The notes beneath the pieces were generated by a model. That model searched no databases. It was given only the letters and a program-made list of their open reading frames with translations, and was not told the DNA's origin. A stretch of DNA of 64,000 nt, taken from assembly GCA_018654255.1 (NCBI GenBank), contig JABILX010000004.1, forward strand, positions 124,001 through 188,000, read 5' to 3'. Shown here piece after piece: positions 16,778 through 25,770 of this stretch (within the stretch, counting starts at the first letter, position 1; each line of letters begins with the position of its first letter). The position numbers and the translations under genes are program-made. The DNA is from Candidatus Peregrinibacteria bacterium (GTDB lineage Bacteria; Patescibacteriota; Gracilibacteria; UBA1369; LOWO2-01-FULL-3).

Positions 16778-19390
16778 TTATTTACTTACTTTTTTGCTTT
16801 CTTTCTTGTTAGGCACCACATCAACAGAGTCGGTTTTCTTGACAACCTTCACCGTATCACCCTCTTTTATTTTGCCGTCAATTAGCTTCTGTGTAAGAGG
16901 ATCCTCGATGTACTCCTGGACAGCACGTCTAACAGGTCTTGCCCCAAATGCCGGGTCATAACTCTTGTTTGCAAGAAACTCAAGTCCACCAGAGGTGAGT
17001 TCTATTGATATATTTTTGTGGTCCAATCTTTTTTGCAGATATCCAACATGCAATTTAACAATCTCTTTGATGTTTGGATGTGTAAGAGGATGAAAAACCA
17101 CAACTTTATCAACACGATTCAAGAACTCAGGTCTGAACTTGTCCTTAAGACTAGACAAAACGTCCTCACTCATAGAATCATAATCCTTTTCAGCTTCTTG
17201 AAGTTCATCAGATTTAACGCTGAATCCCATTGGAGCTGCCTTTTCGGTCAATTTCTCAGCACCAATGTTTGAGGTCATTATGATGATAGTATTCTTGAAA
17301 TTAACTTTTCTTCCCTTTGCATCGGTCAATTCACCGTCTTCAAGGATTTGAAGCAATAGATTGAATACTTCGGGATGAGCTTTTTCAATCTCATCAAACA
17401 AGATCACAGAGTACGGTTTTGTTCTTACGGCCTCTGTCAATTGCCCACCTTCTTCATATCCAACATAACCTGCGGTCGCACCAACCAATCTAGAAGTGTT
17501 ATGTCTTTCCATAAACTCACTCATATCTATCTTTATAAGAGCGCTCTTGTCGTCATATACTTCTTCGGCTATCGATTTAACAAGCTCAGTTTTACCAACA
17601 CCAGTTGGCCCCATAAATATAAAAGAACCAATAGGTCTCTTTTCATCAGAGATACCTGTTCGAGAACGTCTAATTGCTTTCGCGATTGCTGATATAGCCT
17701 CTTCTTGTCCAATAATTCTTGATCTCAAAGACTGTTCTAGATTTTTCAACTTATCAACATCGTCTTTTACAAGTCTAGTAACAGGAACACCGGTCATAAC
17801 AGAGATTACTTTTGCGACATCCTGTTCGGTAATTTTCTTCCTTTTTGATCTAGGCAAATTAGTTTTCTTTTGTTTCGCAATATCTTCAATAACAGAAAGT
17901 TCTTCGTTCCTGAATTCAGCAGCTTTTTCATAGTCTTGCTTAGAAACACATTCCTCTTTTTTCTTGATTATTCCTTGAAGTTTCTTCTGTAACTTCTTAA
18001 CTTTGCTCATATCAACATTAGTAGTCTTGATTCTTTTCAAAGAAGCCGCTTCATCGATCAAGTCGATAGCTTTATCGGGTAAGTACCTGTCGTTAACATA
18101 TCTCTTCGACAAACTTACGGCAGACGCAAGAGCTTCATCTGTAATTATCAAATTGTGATGATTTTCAAAAGACTCCTGGAGTCCTTTGAGCATTTCAAGA
18201 GAGTCATCAACATTTGGTTCATCCACCATTACAGGTTGGAACCTTCTCTCAAGAGCTGCATCAGATTCAACATTTTTTCTGTATTCTTTTGTAGTAGTAG
18301 CTCCAATAACCTGAACCTTACCTCTAGACAGAGCCGGTTTCAGTATATTAGCAGCGTCCAAACTTCCTTCAGCGCTACCAGCACCTATAACAGTATGAAT
18401 CTCATCGATAAATAAGATCACGTCAGTTTGAGTGGCAGCCTCATCTATGATTTGCTTCATCCTTTCTTCAAATTCACCTCTATACTTTGTGCCAGCAACC
18501 ACAGAGGTCATAGAAAGAGCAAGAATCTTCTTGTCGAGCATATTGTCTGGAACATCTTCGTTAACAATTGCCTGAGCAAGTCCCTCAGCAACAGCGGTTT
18601 TACCAACGCCAGGTTCTCCGATAAGAACCGGATTGTTTTTTGTTTTTCTACAAAGAATACTAACAACACGTTCAATTTCTTTTTTTCTTCCTATTACAGG
18701 GTCTAATTTTTTCTCACGAGCCTCCTCTATCATATTAGAGGTAAAATAATCTAAGGCTGGAGTTTTCGAATCCTTTTTACCTTTTTGTTTATGAGCATCT
18801 TGCGGTTGATCTTTCTGCATTTGTCCTGCCGCCAAAACACCATGAAGTCCGCTCAAAAACATTTCGAGAGGATTTCCTGATTGCCCAGGCTTTCCAGGAA
18901 CTCCTGGTTCAGATGGAGCATTGCCTTCAGCACCTTTGGCTCGTTCGAAAACTTCAACGATCTGATCTCTTACATCGTTAGGATTTATTTTCATATTTTC
19001 CAGAATAACGGTCGCCGCTGTATTCTCTTGCGATACAAGAGAGTAGAGAAGATGTTCAGTCCCAATAAAACTGTGACTATATTCATGGGCGATCTTTACC
19101 GACTCTTCTATTACTGATTTTGCATAATCAGAAAGTCCTCCCGGAGAACCAACTCCAGCTCCGCTTTTTCCTACACGTCCAACAGAATTGAGTACTAATT
19201 CAACATTCTGGATAGAAACTCCAAAATTTAATAAAACAGAAGCTCCCAAAGAACTCTCTTGAGAAAGAATACCCATCAAGAGATGTTCTGTTCCTACATA
19301 GGATTGGCCCGAATCTTTTGCTTTATCCTGAGCTACGACCAAAGCTTGCTTTGCTTCCTTTGTAAACTTATCAAAATGTCCTTCAATCAT
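16778..19390 (-). CDS. clpC: ATP-dependent Clp protease ATPase subunit ClpC
   Basis: An 870-residue Hsp100 unfoldase with two N-terminal Clp_N repeats (about 1-150), AAA+ module 1 with Walker A GEPGVGKT, a middle region with a UVR-like motif ([19 protein letters not shown]) typical of ClpC, AAA+ module 2 with GPTGVGKT, and a C-terminal D2-small domain. A ClpP tripeptide cannot be assigned with certainty. It would feed substrates to ClpP or refold proteins under stress. The promoter overlaps a CIRCE element, so heat-shock control by HrcA is likely. A second extended -10 lies close to the start. Confidence 0.95.
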   Translation of the reverse strand: MIEGHFDKFTKEAKQALVVAQDKAKDSGQSYVGTEHLLMGILSQESSLGASVLLNFGVSIQNVELVLNSVGRVGKSGAGVGSPGGLSDYAKSVIEESVKIAHEYSHSFIGTEHLLYSLVSQENTAATVILENMKINPNDVRDQIVEVFERAKGAEGNAPSEPGVPGKPGQSGNPLEMFLSGLHGVLAAGQMQKDQPQDAHKQKGKKDSKTPALDYFTSNMIEEAREKKLDPVIGRKKEIERVVSILCRKTKNNPVLIGEPGVGKTAVAEGLAQAIVNEDVPDNMLDKKILALSMTSVVAGTKYRGEFEERMKQIIDEAATQTDVILFIDEIHTVIGAGSAEGSLDAANILKPALSRGKVQVIGATTTKEYRKNVESDAALERRFQPVMVDEPNVDDSLEMLKGLQESFENHHNLIITDEALASAVSLSKRYVNDRYLPDKAIDLIDEAASLKRIKTTNVDMSKVKKLQKKLQGIIKKKEECVSKQDYEKAAEFRNEELSVIEDIAKQKKTNLPRSKRKKITEQDVAKVISVMTGVPVTRLVKDDVDKLKNLEQSLRSRIIGQEEAISAIAKAIRRSRTGISDEKRPIGSFIFMGPTGVGKTELVKSIAEEVYDDKSALIKIDMSEFMERHNTSRLVGATAGYVGYEEGGQLTEAVRTKPYSVILFDEIEKAHPEVFNLLLQILEDGELTDAKGRKVNFKNTIIIMTSNIGAEKLTEKAAPMGFSVKSDELQEAEKDYDSMSEDVLSSLKDKFRPEFLNRVDKVVVFHPLTHPNIKEIVKLHVGYLQKRLDHKNISIELTSGGLEFLANKSYDPAFGARPVRRAVQEYIEDPLTQKLIDGKIKEGDTVKVVKKTDSVDVVPNKKESKKVSK

Positions 19391-19416
19391 ATTAAAAAAA
19401 TTAATTAAGTTACTAA

Positions 19417-19425
19417 ATTATACCA
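19417..19425 (-). promoter_or_regulatory. Proximal extended -10 promoter of clpC
   Basis: Minus strand TGGTATAAT about 27 bases before the start codon, with no clear -35. It would give a leader of about 20 bases and could supply basal expression independent of the CIRCE promoter. Confidence 0.45.
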
Positions 19426-19507
19426 TAAAACATGTGGGGGATTACTCCTTTCAACTTTACAGCTACAGAAATACATGTCCTGTTTTTACCTTAAAAATAT
19501 CAAAATA

Positions 19508-19534
19508 TTAGCACTCGCGATTGTAGAGCGCCAA
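19508..19534. promoter_or_regulatory. CIRCE element (HrcA operator) of clpC
   Basis: TTAGCACTC, nine bases, GAGCGCCAA. The first arm matches the CIRCE consensus TTAGCACTC exactly; the second matches GAGTGCTAA at 7 of 9 bases. It covers the -10 of the distal clpC promoter, the expected position for repression by HrcA. Confidence 0.85.
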
Positions 19535-19548
19535 TGAATTAAAGTCAA
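19520..19548 (-). promoter_or_regulatory. Distal, CIRCE-controlled promoter of clpC
   Basis: Minus strand TTGACT, 17 bases, TACAAT. The -10 lies exactly in the spacer of the CIRCE inverted repeat. Confidence 0.75.
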
Positions 19549-19552
19549 CTTT

Positions 19553-20815
19553 TTATTCAACGTGAGTGATACTTCCTGCGATCTGTTCCAGCATCGCTTG
19601 ATGCTCCTTGAGACCCTCTACTAGGTAAAGTTGATCGTCAACCTCAACATAAACCTTGAACGTACTGCCAGATGTTTGTTTGTAAGCTTTCTTGCCATTT
19701 GGAAGAGTGTACTGAGACAAACCATTTGGCTTCTCGCTAGATAGAACTTGTAGGCTCGCGAATTGATTTTCATCTGTGACAGATTCATCACTGAATGCAT
19801 AAACATGCATAACGCCATCCGCAGATCCTGACTCACCAGAGTAGTACCAGCTTGCAGGGTATTTTGCTACAAAGTGATAGGGGAGACTTTCAAATTCAGA
19901 GAAAGAAGAATAATCATAGGCTTCCAAGGCATCAGACTCCAAGGTGTCAGCCTCAGGAGCGTCGGGTTCCAGAAGTTCATCGTCAGTATCGGCAGTATCA
20001 GGGGCTACAACAAGTTCATCGTCGTCCGGAGGTGTTTCAGACCCTCCTCCATCAGAAAAAGGTACAAATTGGAACTCAAGCAACATTTCATAGAATGCCG
20101 CTTCATTCTCTAGTAAATCTTCAAAAGAATAAAAAGAAACTTGATACACATAGATGTCTCTCAAAAGGAAGAAATGCACGTCACTTTTGACCTTATGTTT
20201 CCACTTTCTACCAGGTTGCTGATTGCCACCAACCTTTGCGTCTGTTACCAAATAGTCTTCTTCACCATTGCTGACTCCAAAAATATCAAGTCCATTTCGT
20301 TCAATGAATTCATCCAGTGTCTCGTCGCCCTCCAACGGATCAAACCTTATCAAAATAGTATCAACGCTTTCTTCCTCGTCTAGATCATGGATAGTAGGAG
20401 AGTAGAAACGTGCTTCAGAATCTTTTTCCAGAAGCTCCCAATTGTCGTAGTATTTTAATTTAAAACCAAAATCTTGATTCATGTAACCAACCCAATTTGC
20501 TTTTCCGTCTTCTTTTTCCAAAACAGCCAAAACAGAAACTCCAGAAGCAGAATAAACTTCATTTTCCTCGTCGTATTCGACCTGGACCTTCAATTCATTC
20601 CCGAGATATTGTAGGCTAGACAGGTTCAAAACAGTACTATTTAGTGCGTACACTTCACCATCTTCATCAGTCAGAAGGTGACTTCCAGGGTACTCATCAA
20701 AAGCATCTTGTTTGGTTAGCACACCAGTAATTTCGTCTTTGTGATCAGTAGAAGAAAAAAGACCACAAGCACTGAAGATAAAAACCATGCTTAAAAGAAT
20801 TGCAATTTTTTTCAT
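19553..20815 (-). CDS. Lipoprotein with two PsbP-like domains joined by an acidic linker
   Basis: A 420-residue secreted protein with a lipoprotein signal (IAILLSMVFIFSACG, Cys17 as lipid site). Two regions look like PsbP/DUF1795-type folds: about 95-250 (FGFKLKYYDNWELL, FYSFEDLLENEAAFYEMLLEFQF) and about 305-420 (FVAKYPASWYYSG, QLYLVEGLKEHQAMLEQIAGS). They are separated by a linker rich in Asp, Glu, Ala and Pro. No enzyme motif is visible. It lies downstream of ruvB, with a promoter inside the ruvB end. The role is unknown; surface or envelope binding is likely. Confidence 0.65.
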   Translation of the reverse strand: MKKIAILLSMVFIFSACGLFSSTDHKDEITGVLTKQDAFDEYPGSHLLTDEDGEVYALNSTVLNLSSLQYLGNELKVQVEYDEENEVYSASGVSVLAVLEKEDGKANWVGYMNQDFGFKLKYYDNWELLEKDSEARFYSPTIHDLDEEESVDTILIRFDPLEGDETLDEFIERNGLDIFGVSNGEEDYLVTDAKVGGNQQPGRKWKHKVKSDVHFFLLRDIYVYQVSFYSFEDLLENEAAFYEMLLEFQFVPFSDGGGSETPPDDDELVVAPDTADTDDELLEPDAPEADTLESDALEAYDYSSFSEFESLPYHFVAKYPASWYYSGESGSADGVMHVYAFSDESVTDENQFASLQVLSSEKPNGLSQYTLPNGKKAYKQTSGSTFKVYVEVDDQLYLVEGLKEHQAMLEQIAGSITHVE

Positions 20816-20848
20816 ATTATTTTTTAGTTAAGGTTTGAATGCTGCTGA

Positions 20849-20877
20849 ATTATATTAGAGAAGGCTTTTTTGTTCAA
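20849..20877 (-). promoter_or_regulatory. Promoter of the lipoprotein gene
   Basis: Minus strand TTGAAC, 17 bases, TATAAT; the -35 lies inside the end of ruvB. Predicted leader about 27 bases, A-rich and without Shine-Dalgarno sequence. Confidence 0.65.
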
Positions 20878-21916
20878 GACCAAGATGAACGTAGGCATTA
20901 GGAGTGGCTATTCTCCCTCGTGGAGTTCTTTCAAGCATGCCAAGTTTTATCAAGAAAGGCTCATAGATATCCTCTATAGTGCTTTCTTCCTCAGAGGTAG
21001 CGGCAGAAATAGTATTCAATCCAACAGGGCCACCACCAAATTTCACAATTATATCTTTGAGAATTTTTCGATCAGTAGTATCTAATCCAATATCGTCAAT
21101 TCCGAGGGAGTTAAATGCTTTAGCCACCATGGCTACATCTATACAAGAAACGTCATGATAATCTGCAAAATCTCGAACCCTCTTGAGTAAACGGTTTGCA
21201 ATCCTAGGGGTCTGCCTGGCACAGTTTGCGATTGCGATTGCGGCATCGGGATTTATCTTTGTGTTAAGAATCTTCGCAGAGCGCAAAATAATGGAAGTTA
21301 TTTCATCAATAGTATAAAAGTTCAATTTGTAATTATGTCCAAAACGATCCCTGAGAGGGGATGAAAGTAAGCTAGTTTTGGTAGTAGCACCAATCAATGT
21401 AAACCTAGGAAGATTAATCCTCATAGAGCTAGCCGAAGTTCCTTTCCCCAGAACGATATCGATCCCATAGTCTTCCATCGCGGTATATAAAATCTCCTCA
21501 ACAACAGAACGGATCCTGTGAATCTCATCGATAAAAAGAACATCTCCATCATTTAGATTTGATATAATAGCAGCCAAGTCTCCCTGTTTTTCAAGAGCAG
21601 GCCCCGAAGTAATTTTGATATTAACATTCATTTCTCTCGAGATGATGCTGGCCAATGTTGTCTTCCCCAGACCAGGAGGCCCATGTAGTAGAACGTGCTC
21701 AAGGGGTTCATCTCTTTTTTTCGAAGCCTCAATTGAAATCTTCAAATTTTCCTTAAGTTTTTTTTGACCGACGTATTCTTCAAGAGTAGTAGGCCTAAGT
21801 TTGTTTTCAAAAGCATTCGCATTTGGTTCTGCTGGAGAAACAATGCGCTCTTCAGACTCAAGAGCCTTGGAAGGAGTCTTCGGCTTCGGCGGATTTTTAT
21901 CATCCCTAACGATCAA
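20855..21916 (-). CDS. ruvB: Holliday junction branch migration helicase RuvB
   Basis: RuvB is the motor of the RuvAB complex. The protein has LRPTTLEEYVGQKKLKENL, Walker A GPPGLGKT, Walker B LFIDEIHRI, the sensor LIGATTKTSLLSSPLRDRFG and the winged helix at the C terminus (RTPRGRIATPNAYVHLG). The open frame extends to ATG 22027, but that part overlaps the PH-domain gene and looks non-coding in this frame. A TTG at 21916, one base after the PH gene stop, gives 353 residues, the normal size. This start is a choice, not proven. Confidence 0.92.
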   Translation of the reverse strand: MIVRDDKNPPKPKTPSKALESEERIVSPAEPNANAFENKLRPTTLEEYVGQKKLKENLKISIEASKKRDEPLEHVLLHGPPGLGKTTLASIISREMNVNIKITSGPALEKQGDLAAIISNLNDGDVLFIDEIHRIRSVVEEILYTAMEDYGIDIVLGKGTSASSMRINLPRFTLIGATTKTSLLSSPLRDRFGHNYKLNFYTIDEITSIILRSAKILNTKINPDAAIAIANCARQTPRIANRLLKRVRDFADYHDVSCIDVAMVAKAFNSLGIDDIGLDTTDRKILKDIIVKFGGGPVGLNTISAATSEEESTIEDIYEPFLIKLGMLERTPRGRIATPNAYVHLGLEQKSLL

Positions 21917-21917
21917 A

Positions 21918-22397
21918 TTAATTTGGTTTAATCCTGTAAATAAATTGTCTAATCCCTTCTGGATCCGGAGCTTCCGTAAATTCAATAATAGACATATAAG
22001 AAGCGGTTTGTACCGAGAAAGTACCATAATCTAAAAACCAAAAAGTAGCGAGAATTCCTTTTTCTTTGGTAGTAATGTCCTGGATATCACTAAGCTCAGC
22101 CTCGAATTCATCTCTTTTTGTGAGGTACTTCCAATCAATTAAAATAATTCGGTTATTAGTAACGACAAGTCTATCAAGCCAATAAACCAGCGCCTGATAT
22201 ATGAGAATCAAAATAAAAACAAACACCACTATCAAATGGGCCCAGATATAAACCTTTTGAGACATAGTTGGCCCAAAAAGATACAACAACAAAAAGAACG
22301 GAAAAGAGCCAAGAATTATCTTCAGCAAGTCGAAAATAAAAGGGGTTGGGTGGTGATGATAAATTTTGAGAATTTTTTCTCCTTCGCGTAAATCCAT
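21918..22397 (-). CDS. Membrane protein with bacterial PH domain
   Basis: A 159-residue protein with a short cytoplasmic N terminus (LREGEKILKIYHHHPTPFIF), two membrane helices (about 23-43 and 51-73) and a C-terminal bPH_2/YdbS-like domain (RLVVTNNRIILIDWKYLTKRDEFEAELSDI begins it). Such proteins are widespread in Gram-positive and CPR bacteria, with no firm function. It probably forms an operon with ruvB, whose likely start is one base after its stop. Confidence 0.75.
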   Translation of the reverse strand: MDLREGEKILKIYHHHPTPFIFDLLKIILGSFPFFLLLYLFGPTMSQKVYIWAHLIVVFVFILILIYQALVYWLDRLVVTNNRIILIDWKYLTKRDEFEAELSDIQDITTKEKGILATFWFLDYGTFSVQTASYMSIIEFTEAPDPEGIRQFIYRIKPN

Positions 22398-22437
22398 AGT
22401 TTATAGTAAAATCAATTCAGTAATCTTATTTTATAGT

Positions 22438-23193
22438 ATGTCAAAGTATTTTCAAGCTAGATGGCAATTAAAAGACTTGGTTCTCGTACTGACGGTCACG
22501 ATTCTATTGTTAGTATTGGTCGATGCAGCTATTTATTATTCTGGATTGAGAGAGTATTACGCAGATCTAATTGCAACAGGGGAGGGAGCTTGGGTCAAAG
22601 AGTTAATCATCCTGGGATTATACTTCCTGCAAAGCGTAATTTTGTTGATTCCATTGTCAGTCTTGGTAATAAAAAAATACAAATGGAAATGGAAAGAGTT
22701 TGGATTCAACAGATTTAAACCATTCCATCATTTCGGACTTGCGATATTAGGTTATTTATTTTATATAGGTGTGAGTTTGATGATAGCGGCTTTGATAGTT
22801 TTCGGAGGAATCAAAATCCCTGGATACCAGATTCCCGAGCCAACCTTGCCGTTGTTTGGAGAAACAGGTCTAGCGATCACGATCGCGGCTATAGTAATAA
22901 TCGGAATAGCTCCAATCCTTGAAGAACTCTTCTTCAGAGGATTTATCCTGCAAGGGTTGGTGAACAAAATCGGTCCATACTTCGGAGCCATTTTGACCGC
23001 TTTATTATTTGCAATCGTTCATCTTCAATTCGAAAGTTTTATTCCTATTTTCATTCTAAGCCTGATTTTAAGCATACTCTTTATCAGATCTAAATCGATT
23101 TGGCCCTGTATCATTTTCCACCTAATCAACAACGCAGTTGCGTTCATGATCGAACTTCTAATGATAAAGGGATTGATTCCGCTTGATTTTTAA
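22438..23193 (+). CDS. CPBP-family intramembrane metalloprotease
   Basis: A protein of 251 residues from ATG 22438 with about six membrane helices. It has the CPBP (CaaX protease and bacteriocin-processing, PF02517) motifs: EELFFRGFIL (EExxxR), a later FAIVHLQFE (FxxxH) and HLINNAVAF. These residues form the catalytic site in Rce1-type proteases. An upstream in-frame ATG at 22366 overlaps the divergent PH gene and its promoter region and is less likely. The substrate is unknown; candidates include secreted-protein signals. Confidence 0.85.
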   Translation: MSKYFQARWQLKDLVLVLTVTILLLVLVDAAIYYSGLREYYADLIATGEGAWVKELIILGLYFLQSVILLIPLSVLVIKKYKWKWKEFGFNRFKPFHHFGLAILGYLFYIGVSLMIAALIVFGGIKIPGYQIPEPTLPLFGETGLAITIAAIVIIGIAPILEELFFRGFILQGLVNKIGPYFGAILTALLFAIVHLQFESFIPIFILSLILSILFIRSKSIWPCIIFHLINNAVAFMIELLMIKGLIPLDF

Positions 23194-23211
23194 GGAGAGA
23201 ATGCTTAAGAT
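23183..23211 (+). promoter_or_regulatory. Promoter of tRNA-Arg
   Basis: TTGATT, 17 bases, TAAGAT, beginning inside the end of the CPBP gene and ending 36 bases before the tRNA. Confidence 0.5.
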
Positions 23212-23247
23212 TAGCCCGTTCTTTTCAAGAAGAACACACGACCACGT

Positions 23248-23324
23248 GCGCCCGTAGCTCAGCTGGATAGAGCAGTGCCCTTCTAAGGCAAAGGTCACAG
23301 GTTCGAATCCTGTCGGGCGTACCA
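23248..23324 (+). tRNA. tRNA-Arg (anticodon TCT)
   Basis: A 77-base cloverleaf with CCA encoded in the gene. The 7-bp acceptor GCGCCCG/CGGGCGT has a G-U first pair. The anticodon loop CTTCTAA reads AGA/AGG codons, and the T arm contains GTTCGAATC. A strong terminator follows. Confidence 0.96.
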
Positions 23325-23333
23325 TTTTTAAAA

Positions 23334-23360
23334 AGCTCAACCAAAGGTTGAGACTTTTTT
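23334..23360 (+). terminator. Rho-independent terminator after tRNA-Arg
   Basis: A 7-bp stem CTCAACC/GGTTGAG with loop AAA, followed by AC and six T. It is one of the few textbook terminators in this window. Confidence 0.85.
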
Positions 23361-23419
23361 AAATCCGTATCACGGGGCAGGGTTAGAAACCTAGGTTCGC
23401 ACCGAAAAAAACAAACCCC

Positions 23420-23448
23420 TTGCGACAAAAATACAAAAACGCTAAGAT
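23420..23448 (+). promoter_or_regulatory. Promoter of the 23.5-kb small gene
   Basis: TTGCGA, 17 bases, TAAGAT. Predicted transcript start near 23455, leader about 22 bases. Confidence 0.45.
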
Positions 23449-23476
23449 CACATCCAATATTTAACAAAACACAATC

Positions 23477-23797
23477 ATGGCAAACAAACAACTAGCACCA
23501 GCAGAAGAAGTTCAATGCGCAAGAACAGCAGATCTAAAAAATGCGCAAAGAGCAGAGATAAGACTTAAAGAAGGAACAGAAATGGTTCTAAGTTTAGAAG
23601 GGACAAGAGGAGCTCCATACGCAGACATAGAGCTAACAAGACAAGGGGCACTAACGGTCATTAGATCTGCCAAAAGTCTAGAAGCACTAGAGCCAATGAT
23701 ACAAGCCATGAGGGACGACGTGGACGTAGTGGTAGAATTGTTCACCGAACAAGTCGTGGACCCAGAAGCACTACTCCCACAAGAAAACGAGGCTTAA
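23477..23797 (+). CDS. Small conserved-looking hypothetical protein
   Basis: A soluble, acidic protein of 106 residues with no signal, membrane helix or recognised motif. Secondary structure would be mixed: beta-rich in the middle (TEMVLSLEGTRGAPYADIEL, TVIRSAK) with a helix before the end (LEALEPMIQAMRDDV). I do not recognise the family. It has its own promoter after the tRNA-Arg terminator, and its stop interlocks with that of the convergent SLH gene (TTAA 23794-23797). Confidence 0.65.
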   Translation: MANKQLAPAEEVQCARTADLKNAQRAEIRLKEGTEMVLSLEGTRGAPYADIELTRQGALTVIRSAKSLEALEPMIQAMRDDVDVVVELFTEQVVDPEALLPQENEA

Positions 23798-25704
23798 TCT
23801 GCCATCACCCTGTACATAGCTTCCGCCACATCAGCTCTTTTCATACCAGTTGAAGGCCAAGCTCGAAGTTTAGAGTCAATAATATTCTCATCTTTTGCAT
23901 ATTCGAAATAAGGAGCAAACCAATCGTTGTTATCGACGTCAACAAAAGGATCTTTCTTGACCCGGCTAGGAATATCTACATCCATAGCCGAGAATAGAAT
24001 CTTGAAAAATTCAGCTTTACTAACAACGTTAGAGGCCTTGAAATTCCCATCATCATATCCCGCAACAATAGATCTCAAATGCGCAGTAGAAACATACTTG
24101 TAATACCAAGCAGAGTCTGAGACGTCGTCGTAAGGGAGATTAGATTCTTCTATCTGAGCATTAATTCCTTCCAAAACAAATTTCAAAGCTTCAGCTCTGG
24201 TAACAACTTCATTAGGTTTGAATGTACCATCCGGATATCCACTAATAACTCCATTTTCAGCTAAATATGTAATTGCTTCATAATTTGTATGACTCTCAGG
24301 AACATCAGTAAAAGATGTAAGCCCTACTTCAACCTCAGGAGCGACAGATTTATTTACTTCAAACCAATCTGAATACTCCACTTTTTCTCCATATGACACC
24401 TTGATCTTCGACTTTCCAGCCTCAAGATCTGAAATATTCAATTTAACCTTGCCACCTGAAAGCTCACTGTCGGTAATTTTTTTGTCAGAAATGTTTCCAA
24501 CATCATTATTCAAAGACAACCTAATAACTCCATCGAAAGAGCCAGTATACGTATTGCCATCCTCGTCATTAACGTAAACGGTGAAATAAGCAGTTTCTCC
24601 TTCTTCATACTCAGATCCAACAACGACCTTGAAAGTCAAAGAATGCGCCTGCCCAGGACTAGGAGCAGCTGGCGGGGTATAAGTATCCACTTCGGGTTCA
24701 TCAACGACCTCAGGCTCATCAACAACCTCAGGTTCATCAACAACCTCAGGTTCATCAACAACCTCAGGTTCATCAACCTCCTCCTCTTCCTCATAAGTAG
24801 CTGCGTTCTCTACAACAGAGGCACTTGGGTCTAAATATTTCTGAACATATTTCATAGGATTAACAGTAGAAGCAACACCTCTGTCATAACCAAGGCCAGT
24901 ATTCACAGCTTCAAAGAAACTTAGTCCAGCATCACTAGACTCTTGCCAAGTAAATGGCCAGTAAGGATGCCAGTCAACTTCATCGTTATCCATCTGAAAA
25001 TGCAAATGTGGAGTCGTCGCAGTCCCTGTTGCACCAGATAATGCAATCTGATCTCCTTTATCGACCACCTGTCCTTCAGACACCAAGATCGTGCTCAAAT
25101 GTGAATAAGAAGCATAATAAGTCGTAATATTGTTTTCACTATTAATAGTAGGGAAGTTCTTATGTTCAACAACAACATGATGTCCAAAACCACTTGAGAT
25201 ATTACTGACCTTCACAATAACCCCATTCCCAATTGAAAAAACTGGGGTCCCGGCTGGAACTTTGATATCCACAGCCAAATGACTTCCACTATATTCAACA
25301 GAATCAAGGGTATAGTCTCCCATATAGGGGACACTGTATGTAATCTTTGCATTTCTCAAATCCTCAGTAGCAGGATCCCCCCATGTAAGTTCGTCAAAAG
25401 AAGTATGAAAATCATTTGAATTGTAATAAGGAGCATCAATCAGCTTAGAAGAAGGAATCGATGTGTAAGAATTATCATATTCCTCGCTCGACAATTGAGC
25501 CCAATTAGGAACCTTTGCTATTGGATAAACGGTCCCATCAAAAGGTTTATGCGTAGGAGTGGGAATCAAGCTTGTTCTCAACACAGTCGCATTATGTTCA
25601 ACCAAGAAAACAGAAAATGAAACCACACAAGTTAAAGCGGCCCAAGAAAATAATCGGAACCATTTCCTGTGCATTAATAGATCGTGCTTGTGAGGTTTAT
25701 GCAT
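23794..25704 (-). CDS. Surface M23 peptidase with Ig-like domain and three SLH domains
   Basis: A 636-residue exported protein. Order: membrane/signal helix (17-35); M23/LytM zinc peptidase domain about 120-260 with ligands and catalytic residues H142, D146 (SHLAVD), H202 (SHLS) and H233/H235 (PHLHF), all present; an acidic VDEPEV repeat linker about 305-340 encoded by an 18-bp tandem repeat; an Ig-like beta domain about 355-455; and three SLH domains to the C terminus (FTDVPESHTNYEAITYL, then two more). M23 enzymes cut peptidoglycan cross-links. SLH domains bind pyruvylated wall polysaccharide, which the CsaB homologue at 2.1 kb would make. Confidence 0.93.
   Translation of the reverse strand: MHKPHKHDLLMHRKWFRLFSWAALTCVVSFSVFLVEHNATVLRTSLIPTPTHKPFDGTVYPIAKVPNWAQLSSEEYDNSYTSIPSSKLIDAPYYNSNDFHTSFDELTWGDPATEDLRNAKITYSVPYMGDYTLDSVEYSGSHLAVDIKVPAGTPVFSIGNGVIVKVSNISSGFGHHVVVEHKNFPTINSENNITTYYASYSHLSTILVSEGQVVDKGDQIALSGATGTATTPHLHFQMDNDEVDWHPYWPFTWQESSDAGLSFFEAVNTGLGYDRGVASTVNPMKYVQKYLDPSASVVENAATYEEEEEVDEPEVVDEPEVVDEPEVVDEPEVVDEPEVDTYTPPAAPSPGQAHSLTFKVVVGSEYEEGETAYFTVYVNDEDGNTYTGSFDGVIRLSLNNDVGNISDKKITDSELSGGKVKLNISDLEAGKSKIKVSYGEKVEYSDWFEVNKSVAPEVEVGLTSFTDVPESHTNYEAITYLAENGVISGYPDGTFKPNEVVTRAEALKFVLEGINAQIEESNLPYDDVSDSAWYYKYVSTAHLRSIVAGYDDGNFKASNVVSKAEFFKILFSAMDVDIPSRVKKDPFVDVDNNDWFAPYFEYAKDENIIDSKLRAWPSTGMKRADVAEAMYRVMAD
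24698..24775. repeat. 18-bp tandem repeat in the SLH protein linker
   Basis: About four and a third copies of TCATCAACAACCTCAGGT on the plus strand, encoding repeated DEPEVV on the other strand. The first copy differs at two bases and the rest are identical, so copy number may vary between strains. Confidence 0.9.
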
Positions 25705-25738
25705 TTTGTATTTGTTTTTGATGTTTAATTATCATAGA

Positions 25739-25767
25739 ATTATACCAAATTTAACCTGAAAAATCAA
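25739..25767 (-). promoter_or_regulatory. Promoter of the M23-SLH gene
   Basis: Minus strand TTGATT, 17 bases ending in TGG, TATAAT: consensus -10 with extension. Predicted leader about 28 bases, A-rich, no Shine-Dalgarno sequence. Confidence 0.7.
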
Positions 25768-25770
25768 TCC

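Noticed and set aside
21917-22027. N-terminal extension of RuvB to ATG 22027
   Set aside because: It lies wholly inside the PH-domain gene and lacks similarity to RuvB; a TTG at 21916 gives a normal length.
22366-22437. Upstream start of the CPBP protease
   Set aside because: It would cover the divergent PH gene start; ATG 22438 leads directly into the first membrane region.
23212-23235. Hairpin GTTCTT-TTCAAG-AAGAAC as a terminator of the CPBP gene
   Set aside because: It is not followed by a T run and lies between the tRNA promoter -10 and the tRNA, where a terminator would block the tRNA.
24698-24775. Possible CRISPR array from the regular repeats
   Set aside because: Units are 18 bases in direct tandem with no spacers and lie in frame within a gene.
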